Below, piece after piece: positions 51,336 through 60,030 of a DNA stretch of 64,000 nucleotides (position 1 is the first letter of the stretch; each line of letters begins with the position of its first letter). Origin of the DNA: Microbacterium capsulatum (GTDB lineage Bacteria > Actinomycetota > Actinomycetes > Actinomycetales > Microbacteriaceae); contig NZ_JAVFCB010000011.1 in the NCBI RefSeq assembly GCF_030865425.1, forward strand, positions 53,979 to 117,978. Direction: 5' to 3'. Under the pieces are notes generated by a model. The model had not been told where the DNA came from. It saw nothing but the letters and a program-made list of their open reading frames with translations, and did not search any database. The translations under genes and the position numbers were made by a program.

Positions 51336-54300
51336 TCAGGCGATCGGGTCGAGCACCGGGATGTCGTAGCGGTGCGGTGTGCCGAAGCGATGCGCGGTGA
51401 CCGAGACGGCCTGCTCGCGCAGGAAGGTCAGGATCTCCACCCGGCCGGCCGAGACCACCGGGTTCGCGTAGATCGCGAGGCTCGGGGATCCGTCCACGGC
51501 CTCCGCGGTCGCCGCGGCCGGGGCGCCGATGAGGCGCACGCGGCCGTCGCGGGCGGCGAGGCGCGCGGCGTGCGCGGCCCAGGCGGCGGCGTCCTCGACG
51601 GCGACCGTCACGTCCTGCGTGCCGAGCCAGCTGGCCAGCGCCTGCGGCAGGGCGGTCGCGCTGCTCACGGTGACGCGAGCGCGGGCGCGGCGGCCGGCGG
51701 CGACGACGCGGATCAGCTCCGCGACGCGCGAGCCCTCGAAGCGCACCGTGACCGGGACGGCCTGGTAGCGCAGCGCGTTCTGCTCGGTGGTGAGACCGGT
51801 CGCATCGCGGACCACGCCGAACTCCGACGCCCAGGCGTCGATGTCGGTGGCGAGGGCGGCGCGCAGCCAGGCGATGTCCGCGTCGGCGTCGCCGCTCGCG
51901 GCCAGCGCGCCGACCGCGGCGGTGCCGAGGGCGTCGAGCTCGGTCGCGGAGGCGACGGGGGCGTCGGTCCACTCGGCGAGGCCAACGAGGTAGTTCGGGC
52001 CGCCGGCCTTCGAGCCCGCGCCGACCGCGGCCTTCTTCCAGCCGCCGAACGGCTGGCGCTGCACGATGGCGCCGGTGGTGCCGCGGTTCACGTAGACGTT
52101 GCCGGCCTGGATCGCGGCGAGCCACGTCTGGATCTCGTCCTCGTCGAGCGAGTGCAGACCCGAGGTGAGGCCGTAGTCGATGTCGTTGACGACGTCGATC
52201 GCCTCGTCGAGCGAGTCGGCGGTCATGACGCCGAGCACCGGGCCGAAGTACTCCACCTTGTGGAACTCGGATCCGCGCTTCACGCCGTCGCGGATGCCCG
52301 GGCGCCACAGCTGGCCGGCGTCGTCGAGCTTCTCGGGCTGCAGCAGCCAGCTCTCACCGGCGTGCAGGGTGGTGAGCGCACCGAGGAGCTTGCCCTCGGC
52401 CGGGCCGATCAGCGGGCCGATCCGGGTGGATCCGTCCTCCGGGGTGCCCACGTCGTAGGCGCGCACGGCGTCGACGAGCTGGCGGCGGAACCGCTCCGAG
52501 GTCGCGGCCGAGCCGACGAGCACGACGAGCGACGCGGCGGAGCACTTCTGCCCGGCGTGACCGAACGCGGCGTAGGCGACGTCCTTCGCGGCGAGGTCGA
52601 GGTCGGCGGACGGGGTGACGATGATGGCGTTCTTGCCGCTCGTCTCGGCGAGCAGCGGCAGGTCCTTGCGGAAGCCGCGGAACAGCTCCGCGGTCTCGTA
52701 GCCGCCGGTGAGGATGACACGGCCGACGGCGGGGTCGCTCACGAGCTGCGTGCCGAGGTCGCGGCCGTCGAGCTGCACGTACTGCAGCACCTCGCGCGGC
52801 ACGCCGGCCTCCCACAGCGCCTCGACCATGACCGCGCCGGAGCGGCGGGCCTGACGGGCGGGCTTGATGATGACCGGGGATCCCGTGGCGAGCGCCGACA
52901 GGGTGGATCCGGCGGGGATCGCGACGGGGAAGTTCCACGGCGGGGTCACCACGGTGAGCCCGACCGGCTGCATGACGGCGCCGTCCACGTCGGCGAGGGC
53001 GCGGGCGCTCTCGGCGTAGTAGTGCGCGAAGTCGATCGCCTCGGAGACCTCCGGGTCGCCCTGCTCGATGACCTTGCCGGCCTCGGATCCCATGACCTCG
53101 AGCAGTTCGGCGCGGCGCGCCTCGAGCACGTCACCGGCGCGGTGCAGGATCGCAGCCCGCCCCTCGGCGCCGAGCGCGCGCCAGGCCTCGCCCGCCGCGA
53201 CGGCGGTGGCGATGGCGTCGTCGACCTGCGCGGCCGTCGTGAGCGTGTTCGCGGCGACGGTGTCGTTCCCGAGAGCGGAGTCCTTCATGCGCGAGCGGAT
53301 CGCGTCGCCCCAGGCCCGGTTCGCCGCGAGCGACGGGTCGGTGTCAGGGGTGTTCAGGAAGCCCTCGGTGAGGCCGGCCGCGGCAGGCGCGGTACGGTCC
53401 TGCACGCGGTTCGCGCCGGGGACCTCGGCCGGGACGCTGCGGATCGAGGCGAGGAAGCGCTCCTTCTCGCGCTCGAACAGGGCGGCGTTCGCGTCGAGGT
53501 CGAAGACCGCCGACATGAAGTTCTCCTGCGACGCGCCCTCCTCGAGACGGCGGATCAGGTACGCGATCGCGACGTCGAACTCGTCCGGGTGCACGACCGG
53601 CGTGTAGAGCAGGAGCGAGCCGACGGTGCGCTTGACGACCGTGGCCTGCGCCGACGCCATGCCGAGCAGCATCTCGAACTCGATGCCCTCCGTGACTCCG
53701 CGCTTCTCCGCGAGCAGCCAGGCGAGCGCGATGTCGAAGAGGTTGTGGCCGGCGACGCCGATCCGCAGGTTCTTCACGTGCTCCGGGCGCAGGGCGTACT
53801 CGAGCACGGCCTTGTACGAGGAGTCGGACCCCTGCTTCGACGACCAGGTCGCGAGCGGCCAGCCGTGCGACTCGGCGTCGACGGTCTCCATCGGCAGGTT
53901 CGCGCCCTTCACGACGCGGACCTTGATCGGCGCCCCACCGTTCGCGACGCGGGCCGCGGCCCACTCCTGCAGGCGAATCATGGCGCCGAGCGCGTCGGGC
54001 AGGTAGGCCTGCAGCACGATGCCGGCCTCGAGGTTCCGGAACTCCTCTCGGTCGAGGATGGAGGTGAAGACCGCGATCGTGAGGTCGAGGTCCTTGTACT
54101 CCTCCATGTCCAGGTTGATGAACTTGGGGCCGGTCGGGCCGCCCTTGACGGCGATCCGGTACAGCGGCAGCAGCGCCTCGGCGGCGTGCGCGACGGCCTC
54201 GTCGAAGGCCCACGGGCTGTGCGGGGCGACGGTCGAGGACACCTTGATCGAGACGTAGTCGACGTCGTCGCGCTGCAGCAGGCGGCGGGTGCCCTCCAGG

Positions 54301-54809
54301 CGCCGGGCCGCCTCCTCGCGGCCGAGGATGGCCTCGCCGAGGAGGTTGACGTTCAGGCGCACGTCCTGCTTCTCGCGGATCTGCTTGATCGCGGAGCCGA
54401 GCTTCTCGTCGCGGGCGTCGACGATGAGGTGGCGGACCATGCCGCGCAGCACTCGGCGGCTGATCGGCACGACGATGCCCGGGAAGGCGGGCGCGAAGGC
54501 GCCGCCGAGGGCGATCGCGCCGCGCAGCGGGGCGGGGAGGAACTTCGGGGTCAGCGGCACGAGCTCCTTGAGCTTGGCCGCGGCGACCTTGGTGTCCTCG
54601 GGGCGCACGACGCCGTCGACGAAGCCGACGGTGAAGTCGAGGCCGTTCGGGTCGCGCAGCACGCCGGCGAGGCGCTGGGCTGCGGTGTCGACCGGGATCT
54701 CGCGGCTCTCCACGAGCCAGCGGCGGACGAGCGCGACGGCGTCGTCGGCGAGGGCGGAGAGGTCCGCGGCGGAGGTGGTGCCGACGGAGGCGGATTCAGT
54801 GGCGGTCAT
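51336..54809 (-). CDS. putA: Bifunctional proline dehydrogenase / L-glutamate gamma-semialdehyde dehydrogenase
   Basis: A 1157-residue fused enzyme oxidising proline to glutamate. The N-terminal half is the FAD proline dehydrogenase barrel (DVRLNVNLLGEAILG, YVSIKVSS, KVRVVKGANLPME, FEMLLGMA). The C-terminal half is an aldehyde dehydrogenase with VTPPWNFPVAIPAG, LAETSGKNAIIV (catalytic Glu region) and the nucleophile Cys756 in HAGQKCSAAS. No N-terminal ribbon-helix-helix DNA-binding domain is present, so control is external, probably by the divergent LysR regulator. ATG 54809 follows CGAGGAA. Confidence 0.95.
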   Translation of the reverse strand: MTATESASVGTTSAADLSALADDAVALVRRWLVESREIPVDTAAQRLAGVLRDPNGLDFTVGFVDGVVRPEDTKVAAAKLKELVPLTPKFLPAPLRGAIALGGAFAPAFPGIVVPISRRVLRGMVRHLIVDARDEKLGSAIKQIREKQDVRLNVNLLGEAILGREEAARRLEGTRRLLQRDDVDYVSIKVSSTVAPHSPWAFDEAVAHAAEALLPLYRIAVKGGPTGPKFINLDMEEYKDLDLTIAVFTSILDREEFRNLEAGIVLQAYLPDALGAMIRLQEWAAARVANGGAPIKVRVVKGANLPMETVDAESHGWPLATWSSKQGSDSSYKAVLEYALRPEHVKNLRIGVAGHNLFDIALAWLLAEKRGVTEGIEFEMLLGMASAQATVVKRTVGSLLLYTPVVHPDEFDVAIAYLIRRLEEGASQENFMSAVFDLDANAALFEREKERFLASIRSVPAEVPGANRVQDRTAPAAAGLTEGFLNTPDTDPSLAANRAWGDAIRSRMKDSALGNDTVAANTLTTAAQVDDAIATAVAAGEAWRALGAEGRAAILHRAGDVLEARRAELLEVMGSEAGKVIEQGDPEVSEAIDFAHYYAESARALADVDGAVMQPVGLTVVTPPWNFPVAIPAGSTLSALATGSPVIIKPARQARRSGAVMVEALWEAGVPREVLQYVQLDGRDLGTQLVSDPAVGRVILTGGYETAELFRGFRKDLPLLAETSGKNAIIVTPSADLDLAAKDVAYAAFGHAGQKCSAASLVVLVGSAATSERFRRQLVDAVRAYDVGTPEDGSTRIGPLIGPAEGKLLGALTTLHAGESWLLQPEKLDDAGQLWRPGIRDGVKRGSEFHKVEYFGPVLGVMTADSLDEAIDVVNDIDYGLTSGLHSLDEDEIQTWLAAIQAGNVYVNRGTTGAIVQRQPFGGWKKAAVGAGSKAGGPNYLVGLAEWTDAPVASATELDALGTAAVGALAASGDADADIAWLRAALATDIDAWASEFGVVRDATGLTTEQNALRYQAVPVTVRFEGSRVAELIRVVAAGRRARARVTVSSATALPQALASWLGTQDVTVAVEDAAAWAAHAARLAARDGRVRLIGAPAAATAEAVDGSPSLAIYANPVVSAGRVEILTFLREQAVSVTAHRFGTPHRYDIPVLDPIA

Positions 54810-54952
54810 GATTCCTCGGGGTCAGGTCTTCGCGCACGCGCGTGGGGATCCTTCTCAGTGTGGATCCCCTTTCCCTGCAGGAAAAGCGATCATTCATGAC
54901 GGATAATGTTCGGTATTCCCAAACAATCCCCTCTCCGTCACCCCTCCTCTAT

Positions 54953-55025
54953 CCGCGAAACCGAAACTGCGTAACGAGACCGCAGGAATTTACGTCGGTC
55001 TCGAGCCGCAGGTTCGGTCTCGCGG
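54953..55025. repeat. Intergenic repeat family D, copy 3
   Basis: The ends CCGCGAAACCGAAACTGCG and GCAGGTTCGGTCTCGCGG pair with a few mismatches. It lies in the divergent putA-LysR gap, immediately upstream of the LysR gene. Confidence 0.75.
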
Positions 55026-55050
55026 ACACGAGGGAGGAAGGCAGGCCCCG

Positions 55051-55941
55051 ATGTTCGAACTGCGCCGGCTGCGGCTGCTGCACGAGTTCGCGCTGCGCGG
55101 CACGGTCGCCGAGGTCGCCCAGTCGCTGTCGTACAGCCCGTCCACGGTGTCGCAGCAGCTCGCCCTGCTCGAGCGGGAGGCCGGGGTCGCCCTGCTCGAG
55201 CCGGACGGGCGGCGGATCCGGCTGACGCCCGAGGGCCGCGTCCTCGCCGAGCACGCGGCACGCGCGCTCGAACTCGACGAGCAGGCCAGGCAGGCGCTCG
55301 CGCACGCACCGGCCGAGCCGGTCCGGATCAGCGCGATGCCCACCGCGGCGGAGACGATCGTGCCCGCCGCGCTCACGGCCCTCGCCGCGGCGCACCCGCT
55401 GCTGCGCGTCGAGATGACCGAGGCACCGCCCGAGGAGGGCCTGTTCGAGCTCACCGCCCGCCGGTTCGACCTGGTCATCGCCGAGCAGTACCCCGGCCAC
55501 ACCCGGGAACGCCGCGACGGCACCGAGCACGACCTCATCGGCGAGGATCCGATCCGCCTGATCCTGCCTCCCGGCGAGAGCACCGTCCCGCTCACGGACC
55601 TGCGCGATCGGCCCTGGGTCATGGAGCCGGTCGGATCCGCGGCCCGCCAATGGGCCGTGCAGCAGTGCCGCGCCGCCGGATTCGAGCCCGACGTGCGGTT
55701 CGAGGCCGCCGATCTGACCGCGCACGTCCGGCTCATCGAGGCCGGGCTCGCGGTGGGGATGCTGCCCGACCTCATCTGGGGAGACGCCCTGGCCCCCGTC
55801 GTGCTGACCGAGCTGCCCGGGTCGCCCGTGCGCGAGATCTTCACCGCGGTGCGCACGGCCGCCCGCTCGTCGGAGGGCATCGGCCTGGTCCGCGACGCCC
55901 TCGCCGAGGCGTTCGCCCAGCACCGGCGGCCGCTCCGCTGA
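55051..55941 (+). CDS. LysR-family transcriptional regulator, probable proline catabolism regulator
   Basis: A 296-residue LysR regulator. The N-terminal winged helix-turn-helix is GTVAEVAQSLSYSPSTVSQQ (about 17-36), followed by LEPDGRRIRLTPEG and a type 2 periplasmic-binding effector domain. It is divergent from putA across 241 bp, the usual arrangement for a LysR activator and its target; the gap also holds the imperfect AATGTTCGGTATT site at 54905-54917. Effector probably proline or a catabolite, by context only. Confidence 0.87.
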   Translation: MFELRRLRLLHEFALRGTVAEVAQSLSYSPSTVSQQLALLEREAGVALLEPDGRRIRLTPEGRVLAEHAARALELDEQARQALAHAPAEPVRISAMPTAAETIVPAALTALAAAHPLLRVEMTEAPPEEGLFELTARRFDLVIAEQYPGHTRERRDGTEHDLIGEDPIRLILPPGESTVPLTDLRDRPWVMEPVGSAARQWAVQQCRAAGFEPDVRFEAADLTAHVRLIEAGLAVGMLPDLIWGDALAPVVLTELPGSPVREIFTAVRTAARSSEGIGLVRDALAEAFAQHRRPLR

Positions 55942-55988
55942 GTCGGCGGTCACCGGTCCCGAAGGCCCGCCCGATCGATCCACACCCC

Positions 55989-56068
55989 ACCGTGTCCCAC
56001 TTCTGCCCGACCGTGTCCCGAAAACCGCTGTTCTCGGACCCTCAGAGCGACAGATTGTGGGACACGGT
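55989..56068. repeat. Repeat family C, copy 3, overlapping the methyltransferase 3' end
   Basis: Starts ACCGTGTCCCACTTCTGC and ends GTGGGACACGGT. The right arm extends past the methyltransferase stop codon (56042) into the gene, so its last codons are repeat sequence. Confidence 0.72.
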
Positions 56069-57091
56069 CACCGTTGCGTGCGGGATCCGCTCCCGCATCA
56101 CCCGCACCGCCTCCGGGCTGACGTCGACGAGCAGCGCGTCGCGGCCGAGCGCGGAGGCGACCGCGCCGGTCGTGCCGGATCCGGCGAAGAGGTCGAGCAC
56201 CCGGTCGCCGGGCCGGCTGGACGCCTGCACGATGCGGCGCAGGATCCCCTCGGGCTTCTGCGTCGGATAGCCCGTCTTCTCCCGTCCGGTGGTCGGCACG
56301 ATCGTGTGCCACCACACGTCGGTGGGCAGCTTGCCGCGCTCGCGCTTCTCCGCGCTGACCAGGCTCGGCGCCATGTACGGCTCGCGCTCGACGTCGTCGA
56401 CGTTGAACACGTGCCGGCCCGGCGTCTTCACGTAGACGAGGATCGTGTCGTGCTTGGTGGGCCAGCGGGTGCGGGGCTTGGCGCCGTAGTCGTAGGCCCA
56501 GATGATCTCGTTCAGGAAGCACTCGCGCCCGAACACGGCGTCGAGCATGACCTTGGCGTAGTGCGCTTCGCGGTAGTCGAGGTGCAGGTAGAGCGTGCCG
56601 TCGTCGGCGAGCAGCCGCCAGGCCTCCTCGAGCCGCGGCATGAGGAAGTCGCCGTAGTCGTCGAACCGGTCGTCGTAGGCGTGCAGCAGCTCGCGCACCC
56701 GCTCGTAGCGGTGCCCGTGGAAGCCGTGGTTCACCTCGCGCGCTCGTTCCGGACTCAGTCGATCCGGATCGGGCTCTGGACTGCTCCCCCGTATTTCTGG
56801 GGAATCCGCGACGGGCTCCTCCCGAATCGACTGAGTTCGGGACGCAGGCGGGTCCGCGCGGCGGGTCGAGACGGCGTGCCGCTCCTGGGTGCGGCCGGTG
56901 TTGAACGGCGGATCCAGGTAGACGAGCGTGAAGGATCCGTCCGGCAGGGTGCGGGCGACGTCGAGCGCCTCCCCGTGCACGATCTCGACGGATCCGGGAC
57001 CGGCGGGCGTCTCGTCTCGCGGAGACTCGCACTGCGCGAGCGCCGGCGAGTCGAAGTGTCGCTCGACGACCGGTTCCGATGAGCCGTTCAC
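56042..57091 (-). CDS. Site-specific DNA methyltransferase (beta class, YhdJ-like)
   Basis: A 349-residue N6-adenine or N4-cytosine methylase. Motif IV LDPPFNTG (Asp60-Phe63) precedes motif I DLFAGSGTTGA (about 305), the order of beta-class enzymes, with LNEIIWAYDYGAKPRTRWP, TDVWWHTIVPTT and YPTQKPEGILRRIV between. Residues about 84-114 are an extra segment encoded by an in-frame palindromic insertion (56750-56841). The last residues VTVSHNLSL are encoded by a family C repeat arm. GTG 57091 overlaps the lipoate ligase stop as GTGA. No restriction gene adjoins it, so it is probably an orphan methylase. Confidence 0.87.
   Translation of the reverse strand: MNGSSEPVVERHFDSPALAQCESPRDETPAGPGSVEIVHGEALDVARTLPDGSFTLVYLDPPFNTGRTQERHAVSTRRADPPASRTQSIREEPVADSPEIRGSSPEPDPDRLSPERAREVNHGFHGHRYERVRELLHAYDDRFDDYGDFLMPRLEEAWRLLADDGTLYLHLDYREAHYAKVMLDAVFGRECFLNEIIWAYDYGAKPRTRWPTKHDTILVYVKTPGRHVFNVDDVEREPYMAPSLVSAEKRERGKLPTDVWWHTIVPTTGREKTGYPTQKPEGILRRIVQASSRPGDRVLDLFAGSGTTGAVASALGRDALLVDVSPEAVRVMRERIPHATVTVSHNLSL
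56750..56841. repeat. Palindromic element inserted in frame in the methyltransferase gene
   Basis: The outer arms ACTCAGTCGAT (56754-56764) and ATCGACTGAGT (56827-56837) are perfect complements and extend with one mismatch on each side; an inner CCCC/GGGG hairpin around GTATTTCT lies at the centre. The coding strand uses ATA, AGT, ATT, CCA and GAA, which flanking codons avoid. It encodes a Glu/Pro/Ser-rich stretch. Confidence 0.7.
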
Positions 57092-58137
57092 GGGACCCGG
57101 TGCAGCCACGCCTCGGTGGCGAACTTCGTCCGCACGAGTTCTTCCGCCGCGGCGTACTCCTCGTCCGCGATCGAGCCGTCCTCGGCGCCGGTGATCCCGC
57201 GGAACGTCGCCATGAAGCGCTCGATGATCTCGTCGCGGCTGAGGCCCGTCTGTCTGCGCAGCGGATCCACCCGCTTCGCCGCCGAGGCGGTGCCCTTGTC
57301 GCTGAGCTTCTCGCGGCCGATCCGCAGCACCTCGGTCATCATCTTGCCGTCGATGTCGTACGACAGGGTCGCGTGGTGCAGCACGCCGCCGTTGGCGAGG
57401 CGCTTCTGCGCCGCGCCGCCGATCTTGCCGCTGGGGCCGGTGATGTCGTTGAGCGGCTGGTACGTCGCGTCGATGCCGAGCGAGCGCAGCGCCTGCAGCA
57501 CCCAGTCGTCGAGGAAGGCGTACGAGTCGGCGAAGGTCATGCCCTGGACGAGCGAGGCCGGCACATACAGCGAGTAGGTGATGATCTGGCCCGCGGCCAT
57601 CATCATCGCGCCGCCGCCGGAGATCCGCCGGACCACGTCGAAGCCGTGTCGCGCGGCTCCGGCCGGGTCGATCTCGTTGCGGTACGACTGGAAGGATCCG
57701 ATCACCACCGCGGACTCGTCCCACTCCCAGATCCGCAGGGTCGGGCGGCGCAGGCCGGCGCCGACGCGCGTGGTGAGCACCTCGTCGAGGGCGAGGTTCA
57801 TCCGCGGGGAGACCGCCTTCTCATGCAGGATCTCCCAGTCGAAGTCGCGCCAGCCGGGCGCGGTCACGAGGGCGCGGCGCACCGCGGTGCCGACCGCTTC
57901 CGGAGTGAGGCCGAGCAGCTGCGCACCCTCGGGGAGCGCGGCGCGCACCGCCGCGGCGATCCCCGCCACATCGGTCTCGGCGGGCAGGCCCGTGATCGCG
58001 GCGTTGATGCTGTCGAGCGCGTCGTCGGGCTCGAGGAAGAAGTCCCCCGCCAGCCGGAACTCGGCGATCGCGCCGTCGCTCACCTCGAAGTCGACGACGA
58101 CGAGCTTGCCGCCAGGAACCTTATACTCACCGTGCAC
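57088..58137 (-). CDS. lplA: Lipoate-protein ligase A-type enzyme with N-terminal accessory domain
   Basis: A 349-residue protein. The first ~95 residues resemble the small accessory domain normally at the C-terminus of LplA (EYKVPGGKLVVVDFEV). The catalytic BPL/LplA domain follows, with RRISGGGAMMMAAGQIITYS (about 170-189), ITGPSGKIGGAAQKR with the catalytic Lys (about 223-237), and GVLHHATLSYDID. It attaches lipoate to E2 and GcvH proteins using ATP. The swapped domain order occurs in other actinobacteria and archaea. GTG 58137 is six bases after TAGGCT. Confidence 0.87.
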   Translation of the reverse strand: MHGEYKVPGGKLVVVDFEVSDGAIAEFRLAGDFFLEPDDALDSINAAITGLPAETDVAGIAAAVRAALPEGAQLLGLTPEAVGTAVRRALVTAPGWRDFDWEILHEKAVSPRMNLALDEVLTTRVGAGLRRPTLRIWEWDESAVVIGSFQSYRNEIDPAGAARHGFDVVRRISGGGAMMMAAGQIITYSLYVPASLVQGMTFADSYAFLDDWVLQALRSLGIDATYQPLNDITGPSGKIGGAAQKRLANGGVLHHATLSYDIDGKMMTEVLRIGREKLSDKGTASAAKRVDPLRRQTGLSRDEIIERFMATFRGITGAEDGSIADEEYAAAEELVRTKFATEAWLHRVP

Positions 58138-58143
58138 CGCTCC

Positions 58144-58149
58144 AGCCTA
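58144..58149 (-). promoter_or_regulatory. -10 box of a leaderless promoter (lipoate ligase-methyltransferase pair)
   Basis: TAGGCT on the minus strand, six bases before GTG 58137. Confidence 0.55.
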
Positions 58150-58196
58150 CGCGGGCACCGGATGCCGGGCGGTCTCGGCCGCCCTCGACGGCCGGC

Positions 58197-59066
58197 TCAG
58201 TCGCGGCGGGGGATCCGCTGGTCGAGCCAGGCGAGCAGGTCGGCCCGGACCTCCTGCTGCTGCAGCTCGTTGAAGATCTCGTGCCGGGCGTCCGGGTAGA
58301 CGAGGGTGGTCACGTCGGTGAGGCCCGAGCGCGACCGGTAGTCGTCGGCGAGGCGGTGCACGCTGCGCGGGCCGCCGACCGGGTCGTCCCGTCCGACCAT
58401 GAGCAGCACCGGCACGCCGGCCGGGTAGTCCTTCGCCGGGCGCCCGTAGAGCCGCAGCGCGTCGACGACGCCGAAGAGCTTGAGCAGCGGCTCCTCCGTC
58501 GTGAGCGGGTCCCGGCGGAACTCCTCCCACACCGCCGGATCCCGCGACAGCCATTCCAGGCCGGTCGCCTCCGGCCCCTTCCACCGTGCGTTGAGCGGCA
58601 TCGAGTTGAGGTCGCGGACGGTGCGGTGCGCGGATCCGGACAGGATCACGGCGTCGTACGCATCGGGGTGCTGATCGAGCACCATCTGCGCGAGGAACGA
58701 TCCCCACGAGTGGCCGAGCAGCACGAGCGGAAGGCCGGGGTTCTCCGCCCGGATCAGTTCGGTGAGCTGCCACACGTCGGCGACGACGGCGGGCAGCCCT
58801 CCCGGCCCGAGGTGCCCGAGCCTCGCCGCATCGCCGTGCTGCTTCATGCCGGTGCGCCCGTGGCCGCGGTGGTCGTCGGCGTAGACCGCGAAGCCGGCGG
58901 CGGTGAGGGCGGCGATCAGGGCGACGTAGCGCCCGGCGTGCTCGCCGACGCCGTGCATCAGCTGCACGACGCCCCGGGGGGTCACGCCGTCGGCGACCGG
59001 ATGGACGTCGTAGACGATCGCGATGCCGTGGTCGTCCGTGAACTCGGCGGTGCGGGGCTCAGCCAT
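58197..59066 (-). CDS. Alpha/beta hydrolase (monoacylglycerol lipase-like)
   Basis: A 289-residue serine hydrolase of the lysophospholipase/monoglyceride lipase group. VQLMHGVGEHAGRYVALIAA and YADDHRGHGRTG are the HG and DxRGHG signatures; the nucleophile is Ser in LLGHSWGSFLAQ (about 117). The acid lies in VGRDDPVGG and the His in YPDARHEIFNE. It cleaves acyl esters in the cytoplasm. ATG 59066 lies six bases after TAGACT, suggesting a leaderless mRNA. Confidence 0.9.
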   Translation of the reverse strand: MAEPRTAEFTDDHGIAIVYDVHPVADGVTPRGVVQLMHGVGEHAGRYVALIAALTAAGFAVYADDHRGHGRTGMKQHGDAARLGHLGPGGLPAVVADVWQLTELIRAENPGLPLVLLGHSWGSFLAQMVLDQHPDAYDAVILSGSAHRTVRDLNSMPLNARWKGPEATGLEWLSRDPAVWEEFRRDPLTTEEPLLKLFGVVDALRLYGRPAKDYPAGVPVLLMVGRDDPVGGPRSVHRLADDYRSRSGLTDVTTLVYPDARHEIFNELQQQEVRADLLAWLDQRIPRRD

Positions 59067-59072
59067 GCCCCG

Positions 59073-59078
59073 AGTCTA
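59073..59078 (-). promoter_or_regulatory. -10 box of a leaderless promoter (hydrolase gene)
   Basis: TAGACT on the minus strand, six bases before ATG 59066. Confidence 0.55.
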
Positions 59079-59119
59079 CGGATCCTCGTGCCGGTCGCGC
59101 GTGCCGCCACAGCCCACTG

Positions 59120-59194
59120 CCCGCGAAACCGATGCTGCGGTGCGAAACAGCGTCCGAAATCGTCGGTCTCGCGCCGCAGTTTCGGTCTCGCGGA
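59120..59194. repeat. Intergenic repeat family D, copy 4
   Basis: The ends CCCGCGAAACCGATGCTGCG and CGCAGTTTCGGTCTCGCGG pair with few mismatches. It lies between the cutC and hydrolase genes, which share direction. Confidence 0.77.
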
Positions 59195-59222
59195 CCGGAG
59201 GGCGAGGAGGAACCAGGGCGGG

Positions 59223-59969
59223 TCAGAAGCCGAGGGCGGCGCGCACGGCGCGCGCCTCGGCGAGGTCGGTCACCTCGTGTCCGCCGCCGCCGTCGGCCGC
59301 GGATCCCATCCGCACCTCGCCGCCGGCGGAGACCATGCGCTTGGCGGAGAAGTGCAGCGCGTCGACCCCGGTCGCGGCGAGCGCGGCCGCGTTCCCGGCG
59401 GTCACGCCGCTGCCGGCCATCACCTGGATCCGCCCCGCGGCCGCCGCGATCAGGGCGCGCAGCACGTCCAGGCCGTCCATCACGACCGAGGCGCCGCCCG
59501 AGGTCAGCACGCGGGTGAAGCCGAGCTCACGCGCGGTCTCGAGTGCGGCGAGCGGATCCGGTGTCACGTCGATCGCGCGGTGCAGGGTGACCTCGGCGTC
59601 GTCGCGCACGGATCGGGCCGCATCCCGCAGCCGGACGAGCGCCGGCACGTCGAGCTCGCCCGACGCGGTCTGCGCCCCGACGACCACGCCGGCCGCGCCG
59701 TGCGCGAGCATCCAGCGCACGTCGCGCACGCTCGCCTCGATCTCCTCGGCGTCGTAGTGGAAGCCGCCCGCGCGCGGCCGTACGAGCACGTGCACGCCGG
59801 GTCCGTCCTCCCCCGACGCCTCGACCGCGAGCTCGAGGGTCGCGGGCGACGGCGTCACCCCGCCGAGCGCCAGGCCGTGGGTGAGCTCGACGCGGGCGGC
59901 GCCGATCTCTTTCGCGACGCGGACTCCGGCCGCATCCTGGACGGCGACTTCAAGCGCGGGGGAGATCAT
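59223..59969 (-). CDS. cutC: CutC family protein
   Basis: A 248-residue TIM-barrel protein of the CutC family. LEVAVQDAAGVRVAKEIGAA, RVELTHGLALGGVTPS, VHVLVRPRAGGFHYD and VTLHRAIDVTPD are the family signatures. It was named for copper homeostasis, but the enzymatic role is not settled. ATG 59969 lacks a clear RBS and is six bases after CAGAAT, so it too may be leaderless. Divergent from the MarR operon. Confidence 0.92.
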   Translation of the reverse strand: MISPALEVAVQDAAGVRVAKEIGAARVELTHGLALGGVTPSPATLELAVEASGEDGPGVHVLVRPRAGGFHYDAEEIEASVRDVRWMLAHGAAGVVVGAQTASGELDVPALVRLRDAARSVRDDAEVTLHRAIDVTPDPLAALETARELGFTRVLTSGGASVVMDGLDVLRALIAAAAGRIQVMAGSGVTAGNAAALAATGVDALHFSAKRMVSAGGEVRMGSAADGGGGHEVTDLAEARAVRAALGF

Positions 59970-60009
59970 CCGACCATTCTGACCCGAGCCCCTTCCGTTC
60001 GTCGAAATA

Positions 60010-60028
60010 CTTAGTTAGGCTATCTAAG
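60010..60028. promoter_or_regulatory. MarR operator overlapping the -10 box
   Basis: CTTAGTTAGGCTATCTAAG is a 19-bp palindrome broken only at two symmetric A/T pairs and the centre. It contains the -10 box TAGGCT (60016-60021) and ends two bases before ATG 60031, so a bound MarR would block its own transcription. Confidence 0.75.
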
Positions 60029-60030
60029 CA

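Noticed and set aside
56042..57091. A type II restriction-modification pair around the beta-class methyltransferase.
   Set aside because: Its neighbours are lipoate ligase and a LysR regulator; no endonuclease gene is visible, so it is treated as an orphan methylase.
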